Shown here piece by piece: positions 1-6,993 of a stretch of 6,993 nucleotides of DNA (positions within the stretch are counted from its first letter, which is position 1; each line of letters starts with the position of its first letter). The translations under genes and the position numbers were made by a program. The stretch is from Lachnospiraceae bacterium. GTDB lineage: Bacteria; Bacillota_A; Clostridia; Lachnospirales; Lachnospiraceae. The notes below the pieces were generated by a model that was not told the origin of the DNA, searched no databases, and saw only the letters and a list, made by a program, of their open reading frames with translations. The stretch covers positions 1 to 6,993 of the forward strand of contig JAFUEG010000046.1 of the NCBI GenBank assembly GCA_017464045.1, given 5' to 3'.

Positions 1-138
1 AATTATAACCTGCTTAGTCATATCCTTTGTATCTGCCACGTCGCCCTTATAGTTATCGAGTTTTTATTTAAGCTTAAGCTTGACTGAATTATCCTTCTCG
101 ACAAGTTCCAGATAACCCTTTACATTATCTTTTTTCAT
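1..138 (-). pseudogene. Nif11-like/NHLM leader-type precursor peptide, interrupted by in-frame TAA, 3' end outside window
   Basis: Read from ATG at 138, the frame gives MKKDNVKGYLELVEKDNSV, then KLKLK, then TAA at 66-64. The same frame continues without another stop to the window edge as KLDNYKGDVADTKDMTKQ followed by VII. The two halves together resemble the N-terminus of Nif11-like leaders: a short amphipathic helix of the type xxYLELVxKDxxxKxKL, then an acidic stretch and a second helix leading toward the usual AKEAGF-like segment, which would fall outside the window. Such leaders guide ribosomally made peptides to modifying enzymes and are removed by C39-peptidase transporters like the one encoded at 4559-2379. 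The gene has a strong RBS (155-149) and follows the second transporter by 35 nt, as the last visible operon member. Seen: the stop and the protein-like continuation. Inferred: a nonsense mutation (for example GAA, AAA or CAA to TAA) in a former precursor. Alternatives are a sequencing error or a genuine 24-residue peptide. The assignment rests on pattern recognition over only 45 residues. Confidence 0.7.
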
Positions 139-3100
139 ACCACATCATCCTCCTCATGTGTATTTATATGTTATTATCCAGCCTGTGTGTCCACGCGCTG
201 TCTTTCAACAAGTTCAGCAAAGAAACCATTGTTTGCAATAAGTTCATCATATGTTCCGTCTTCAACGATATGTCCCTTATCAAGCACTATGATTCTGTCA
301 CATTGCTTAATAGTTGATAATCTGTGTGCTATAACTATTCTTGTACAATCAAGATTATCAAGTGCTTCCGAAACTTTCTTCTGAGTAAGGTTATCAAGTG
401 CACTTGTTGCTTCATCAAACATAAGAACTTTAGGTTTAGGAGCAACCGCCCTTGCTATCATAAGTCTCTGTCTCTGACCACCTGATATACCGCCCTGTCC
501 TTCGGATATCAGAGTAAACATACCCATCGGCATATTTTTTATATCTTCAGCTATACCCGCAATCTCTGCTGCCTCCCATGCAGCATCCATATTGAGCCAC
601 GGGGCGGATATAACGATATTTGAAAATATATCACCCTGGAACAGCTTGCCGTTTTGCATAACTGTACCGATTTTACGTCTCAATGAACGAAGGTCTATCG
701 CATCCAAATCTTTTCCGTCATAATATACTGCACCCTTTTGCGGTTTCTCGAATCCAAGCATAAGTCTCATCAAGGTTGACTTACCACAACCGGTAGTTCC
801 TACTATTGCAACATACTGTCCACGCTTTATCTTCAAAGAAAGATCATCTATAATCAAAGGCATATTTTCCTTATATCTGAACGATACATGATTAAGTTCT
901 ATATCTCCTGAGATACGCTCTAATACAATCTTTTCCTCAGCAATTTCAGGAATCGCCTTCATAATCGGTTCGCACATCTCAAGCATAGGTTTTATCTTGG
1001 CTATAGATAATACCATATTTGCAAGTGAAGCTACCGCGCCAGCCATAAGTCCGTAGGATGTATTGAATGCATAAAAATCCGATACAGTAACACCGCTTTT
1101 TGCAGCAGCATAATAAATCGCTATAACTCCTATCAAACCAACAGCTGTGTTTAATACTGAATTTACCTTCAAAAAAACAGGTGGATTATAAAGTAAATCA
1201 GCTGATTTAGCATATTGAATTCCCCACTTGGCAAATGCCCTTCTTTCTGCACCACTAAGCTTAATCTTCTGAATTCCTGAAATCATAGAGTAGGTTATAC
1301 CACTTTCTTTAGAAGCAAGCTTCATCTGTTTTCTTGAAATCTGAATCTGCCACAAAGCAGATATAACAGAAAGAATAACCATCGTAAAAAGCATAATCAC
1401 TGCCGGTGCAACAACTGCCGGTGCATATGAAAAAATCTGAAATATATATATCAGTGAAAATATTCCCGTCAATCCAAGTGACAGTACCGAATCAACCAAA
1501 AGATTACATAAGCTACTTATATAGGACGCACGGTTGGATAATTCACCTGCACTGTATTTTTTGAAAAAGTCTGCCGGAAGTGACAAAAGCCTCATCATAA
1601 CAGCCGCCTCAACCGAAACGTACATTTTTGTTCTGATTCTTGATATATTTAACGATTTCAATACATTGATTAGTAGTATGGAAACTGTCAGGCATATCAT
1701 AAATACTCCGGCTGCCAGCAACGGTTCTATATCATCGGTAAATATAACTACTGAAAACAACCACTTATTTACAACAGGAGAAAACATTCCAAGTAAAGTT
1801 GTAGCCAGTATAGTCAACATAAGAACCACTATATCCTCTGCAGAAACTGTTTTCATAATATATTTCAAAAGAGATTTCATATCCATCTCTTCCAGAGGAA
1901 ACGGTGTATAAAAAGCTATAGCCTCTCGATTAAATAATGCCTCATTTTTGGAATTAATGCTTATCTTCTTACCTGTTTTTTCGTCTATGTAATGATAGCC
2001 CTGAAATCTGTTTGGAATCAGTGCTATAACGGAATTGTCTTCCTTTTTGGTAGCAAGCATCGCACCATAGGCATCCTTGTACCAACCCTTCTCAAGTTCA
2101 ACATTTCTACGCATGATACCACTTGGACGAAGCATGTATTCCAATTGTTCATTAATGTTTTTTATTGTATCCGGCACTTCACGAATCGGTATACGATAGT
2201 ATCTCAAAACACGCTCAATCGCATTTTTAGATTTAATCATATCATCTTCAAGTGCATGAGACATCTTCTGTCCCAATACAGACCCCGCAATCTGTAAAAA
2301 TGAATCTTCAAACACAGCGGAATCATATGCTTTTCTTTCTCTTATCTGTTCATCAAACCAACCCATCTATGACTCCTCCTATTCACTTGTTACAAGTTCT
2401 GTATATGCGCCATTTTTCTTCATAAGTTCATCATGTGTACCACGCTCCACGACATCTCCGTGATTTAACACTATTATTTCATCACAATCCCTTATGGTCG
2501 AAAGTCTATGTGCGATTACAATACAAGTGATTCCTCTGTCTCTGATTGATTTAACTACTTCATACTCTGTCTTGGCATCCAATGCACTTGTCGCTTCATC
2601 CAATACCATTACCGTCGGATCCTGCGCAAGCACTCTTGCTATCTCAAGTCTCTGCCTTTGTCCACCTGACAAATCGGTACCGCCTTCATTTAACTTGTAT
2701 TGATATCCACCATCTCTTAACATTATGTCATCATGTATCTGTGCATCTCTCGCTGCCATAATCACTTCATAATTTTCAATGGAACGATCCCACATTTTAA
2801 TATTGTCAGAAATTGAATCCTCATATAAAGTAATGTCCTGATCAACAACTGCTACCGAACCGGTAAATATACTATGGTCTATATCCTGAATAGGCGTTCC
2901 ATCAAATAATATCTCACCCTCCCAAGGCTTATATAATCCCGAAATCAACTTGGCAAGTGTAGACTTTCCACATCCGGAACCACCTACAAATGCAACCCTG
3001 TCACCCTGCTTTAATTCCATACTGAAATTCTTTATCAGTGGTTCTTTAAGTGGTGAGTATCCAAATGTTACATTTTTAAGTGAAATAGAACCCTTGAGCT

Positions 3101-6100
3101 TATCATATTCTACTCCATCATCCATATCCGATTCTTTTGTCTCATAAACAGGATACTCCATTACGTCCTCGATACGTTCCATATCAGTACGCATCTCCTG
3201 AATAGTCTGTCCCGCACCTATAAGTTCTTGAGCCGGTGCGGTAAAGGATGATAAAAATCCCTGAAACGCCAATACCATACCAACCGTAAAATCTCCTACC
3301 ATTACAAATCTTACACCGATAAACAGTATAGAAATATTTACTATCTGCTGTACAACTCCCGGAATCAGGCCAAGGTATTGATTTATTTTTGTAAAACGTA
3401 TATTTTGAGTATTAACACTCGCCTGGTATCCGGACCATTTTTCAAAATACCCATTTTCAGCACCACTGGACTTAATTGTCTCTATCATCTCAATACCCGA
3501 TACTGTAGCTGCTGCAAGCTTGCCACTGTCACGCATAAGAATTCTTGATATATTAACGCGCTTTGCCGATATAACGCGCGATAAGAAAATATTAACAATT
3601 ATTGAAGATACACCAACAATTGTTAAAAAAACACTATACCTTATCATAACAATCAGATATATAATCATGGTTATTGAATTCATAAGTAAAGGCGCCAATG
3701 TATTGACAAGATTTGAAGCAAGCCTTGCATTGGTTGTTTTTCTCTGCTGGATATCTCCCGCCATTCTCTGTGAAAAAAATTCCATCGGAAGCTGTAAGAC
3801 CTTCCACATATAAGTTGTATCTCCGACTACAGCAAGTTTTCCGTTAATTCTAAGCGAATATACTACATTTATCCATGAAACCGCAATCTGCACAACTGCC
3901 ATAATTATCATGCCAAACATAAAATACGGAAGCCACTCTTTATTATATCCCGTAAGGATCTGATCCAGAAACACTCTCGAAAATCCGGATCTTATTATGC
4001 TTATAAAAGAAATTATCAATGTTGTAAGTGCAACGAACGCAACCGCATTACCTGTACCCTTCATTCTCTTCTTCGCAAACGAAATAATACTCTTCTTCTT
4101 TCCGCTAGGTTCAAATTCTTCACCCGGTTCAAAGATTAGACAGATACCTGTAAACTCACGGTCGAACTCTTCCATTGTTACAATAGTATTGCCTTTAGCC
4201 GGATCATTTAGATATGCTTTGTCGCCCTTAAATCCCTTTAGAAGTACAAAATGATTAAATCCCCAATGTATAATGCACGGAAACTTTCCTTTTTCTTTTA
4301 GTGTTTCAGGTTCATATCTATAACCTGATGCACTTAATCCATAACTCCTTGCTGCTTTCAAAATATATTTTGCATTCGAACCATCTCGCGAAACTCCGCA
4401 GTCTCTTCTGACCTGTTCAAGTGGTATCCACTTATCATAATATGCCAACACCATGGTAAGACATGCAGCTCCGCATTCAAGAGCCTCCATCTGCATAATC
4501 ACTGGCACCTTAGCAACATTATTTTCAACAGGACTTTTAATTTTTATATTTTTTTTCACTGTATATGTACCTCATAATCTTAAAATATCTGATATCAAAT
4601 AATACTTTAAAACTTTAAATTTAATTGATATTAATTAAATATAAAAGATATAGGATGCATCTTAGTAACATTACCTGCTGCATCTATTACATCTACGGTT
4701 CCTAATATGCCCCAAACAGTCATCCCGATCAACAATAATAAAATCGCAGCCATCAAAATCCATACACGTGGAGATGTAACCTTAATATAATCATTTAACT
4801 CTTCCGGTGAAGATACTCTTTCAAGAGTTTTTTCTCTAAAAATTGAATTATTCATATATGCCTCCCTTAAATATAAATGTTCTATTTTATAACTATTTGT
4901 GAAGTAAATAACTTCACGACCTATTTTATGCTTTATATAAAAAAATCACATATAAGGTTATGCCTTAGCCATAACCTTATATGTGATTTGAATTAACGCA
5001 CTAAAAAAAAGGACGGAATTAAACCATTGCTCGTTGCTCGTTGCTCATTGCTCATTGAAAATTATACCTTCGTAAATCATATTTGTAAATACCCTTTTTG
5101 TTAATTGTTTGTTGTTCACTCTTAATTAACAAACATTATAAATTATCTGTCAATACAATTCAAGAGTTATTTTGAAATATTTGATAGCATTTTAACCAAA
5201 TTGAATATCAATTATTATAAAAATCATCTTATAAAGTCATATATTCTATTTTATATTATCATACTTTCATTAAAAAAAGTGTGCCAATTTGGCACACTCT
5301 ACTATAATTATAATTTAATTATAATCTGTCAGCCCTTATCTCTCAGTCTTTACCTGTCATACGCCCCACGATACAGCTTTTTTTACAGAAGCATATTCCG
5401 TAGGATTTCACTCCCATATAGCCGTCTTCCAGGATTCCGTCTTCATACCTTTTTTCTTCTATCTGCTTGTATGCTTCCCTAAGTCCGTCCTGCATCTCGT
5501 TAAAATTCTTTCTTTTCTTTATTTCAAAGATAATCGCAGAATCGGTTGGATTGTCAGGATAGAGTACGATATCCGGTCTTCCGTCTCCTTCTTCTCTGTT
5601 TGACTGAGGCGAATAATCCGGTACGCCATATAAAAGCGATAGGAAAAAACCATGATAAAACGATTCGCTGCTATCAAATACACTGATACTCTTTTTAAGA
5701 AGCTTTGTAACATATCCGGCTATCGCATCCGTATCTCCATCAAGCACTGCCTTATGAAGTATACTTCTATCTTCACTTTTTATCTGTTTTTCAAACCAGC
5801 CTCTTATCTGGGTTTCATATATACTTGCTATCTCAGCGTTAGGTATCTTCATGGTTAGATATATATATTTACCCTCTCTTCGTTCCGACACCTTTTTCAT
5901 ATATCCGGTTAAGAACAGGAAGTTCCAGAGGTTATCCTCTGACTCATGGATGTCATCATAAGTTATATCCTCATGGATTTGCTTTTCTATCGTTCCACCG
6001 TTTATCAGTGTGTCAAGCTCACGCTTCATCTCCTCATCCGCATGCCATACCATATCCTTGATTATCTGATTGGATGATGTGTTTGCCCAAAATGGTCTCG

Positions 6101-6993
6101 GAAACTTCCTCTTATCATTTACAATTGAATCCACATAGCTAATAACACTCCACGGATTATAAATCTTCTTATCTCCAAACAGATAACCATCATACCACTC
6201 TTTTACTTCAGGTATTTTTTTCTCCAAACCATAATCTATAAGCATTTGTTCCGTTTCTTTTTCTGTAAAGCCAAAGCCTTCGGAAAAAGTTTCATCCATT
6301 ATGGAATTTATCTTAAGATGATTAAGCCCTGTAAATATACTCTCCTTACTTATCCTGAGACAGCCCGTAACTACACCAAACTGCAATGCATCATTGGTCT
6401 TAAGCACAGACTCAAAGAGTGAGCGTATAAAACCTACCATTTCCTTGTAAAAGCCCTCATAGTATGCGTTCTCCAATGGTACGTCGTATTCATCAAGCAG
6501 TATGATGACGTTTTCATTATGATGCTTCTTAAGACATACAGAGAGTGTTTTCAGTGCTGTTGCATAACGGCCTATTTCTTCACTGAAATCCTTCTCATTC
6601 TTAATCTCATCTCTATTTTTAGGCTTTAACAATTCTTTGAATAACACATTCTCTGTCTCGGAAAGCTTATCCGAATCCTTAAGATAATTATGCCGGTCGA
6701 ATTCCGATACAATCTCATCTCTAAACTGCAATGCCGCCTCTCTGAAGCTCGGCTGCTTTGCCGACTTAAGTGAAAGCTTGATTACCGGATACCTTCCCAT
6801 CATGGAAAGTATCTTATCATCGGCATTCATAATCTTCTTTCCTTCAAAATATCTTTTCTTATCTATCACATTTCCATCATAATCGTATTCAAGCTCAAAG
6901 AATGTACGAAGCATGGAAAGGGCAAGTGTCTTACCGAAACGTCTCGGTCTGGTAAACAGTGTGACTACTCCGCCTTTTTCTATAACGTCATAA

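Overview
The window looks like chromosome from a low-GC anaerobic Firmicute, most likely Lachnospiraceae. This is inferred from AT-rich intergenic DNA, strong purine-rich ribosome binding sites, the protein families present and their sequence flavour. No taxonomic marker gene is present, so the genus is left open. Every gene I can support lies on the minus strand, so the window reads right to left.

Right part (6992 to 5343): the 3' portion of a gene for an AAA-ATPase-like / PD-(D/E)XK nuclease-like protein. Its 5' end lies outside the window. A strong hairpin-plus-T-run terminator (5272-5298) closes it.

Middle (5342 to 4856): 487 bases without a conventional gene, but full of signals. There are two good minus-strand sigma-A-type promoters (5135-5163 and 5061-5089) and a 10-bp inverted repeat between them (5097-5133). 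A tandem heptanucleotide repeat (5026-5057) sits exactly where the second promoter should start transcription. A 20-bp perfect hairpin with a T-run follows (terminator, 4936-4989), then a smaller operator-like palindrome (4899-4917). Together they predict a short transcript of about 120 nt, or an attenuated leader for the operon to the left.

Left part (4855 to 1): an NHLM/Nif11-type peptide maturation and export cassette in its usual order. It holds a HlyD-type adaptor (here only 74 codons), a C39-peptidase ABC transporter that should cleave the leader while exporting the peptide, a second peptidase-less ABC transporter that should form its heterodimer partner, and a Nif11-like precursor peptide running off the left edge. 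The two transporters look fully intact, with all ATPase motifs and the peptidase Cys/His/Asp.

The two other parts both look damaged or remodelled. The adaptor keeps its N-terminal and membrane segments and a short tail, but has no room for the periplasmic-adaptor-like body. The precursor has an in-frame TAA at codon 25, after which the same frame continues as a plausible Nif11-like leader to the window edge. The main point of interest is therefore an export cassette with intact pumps but an apparently broken substrate and a miniaturised adaptor, preceded by an unusual promoter/repeat/terminator region. No modification enzyme is visible; any such gene would lie beyond the left edge or elsewhere.
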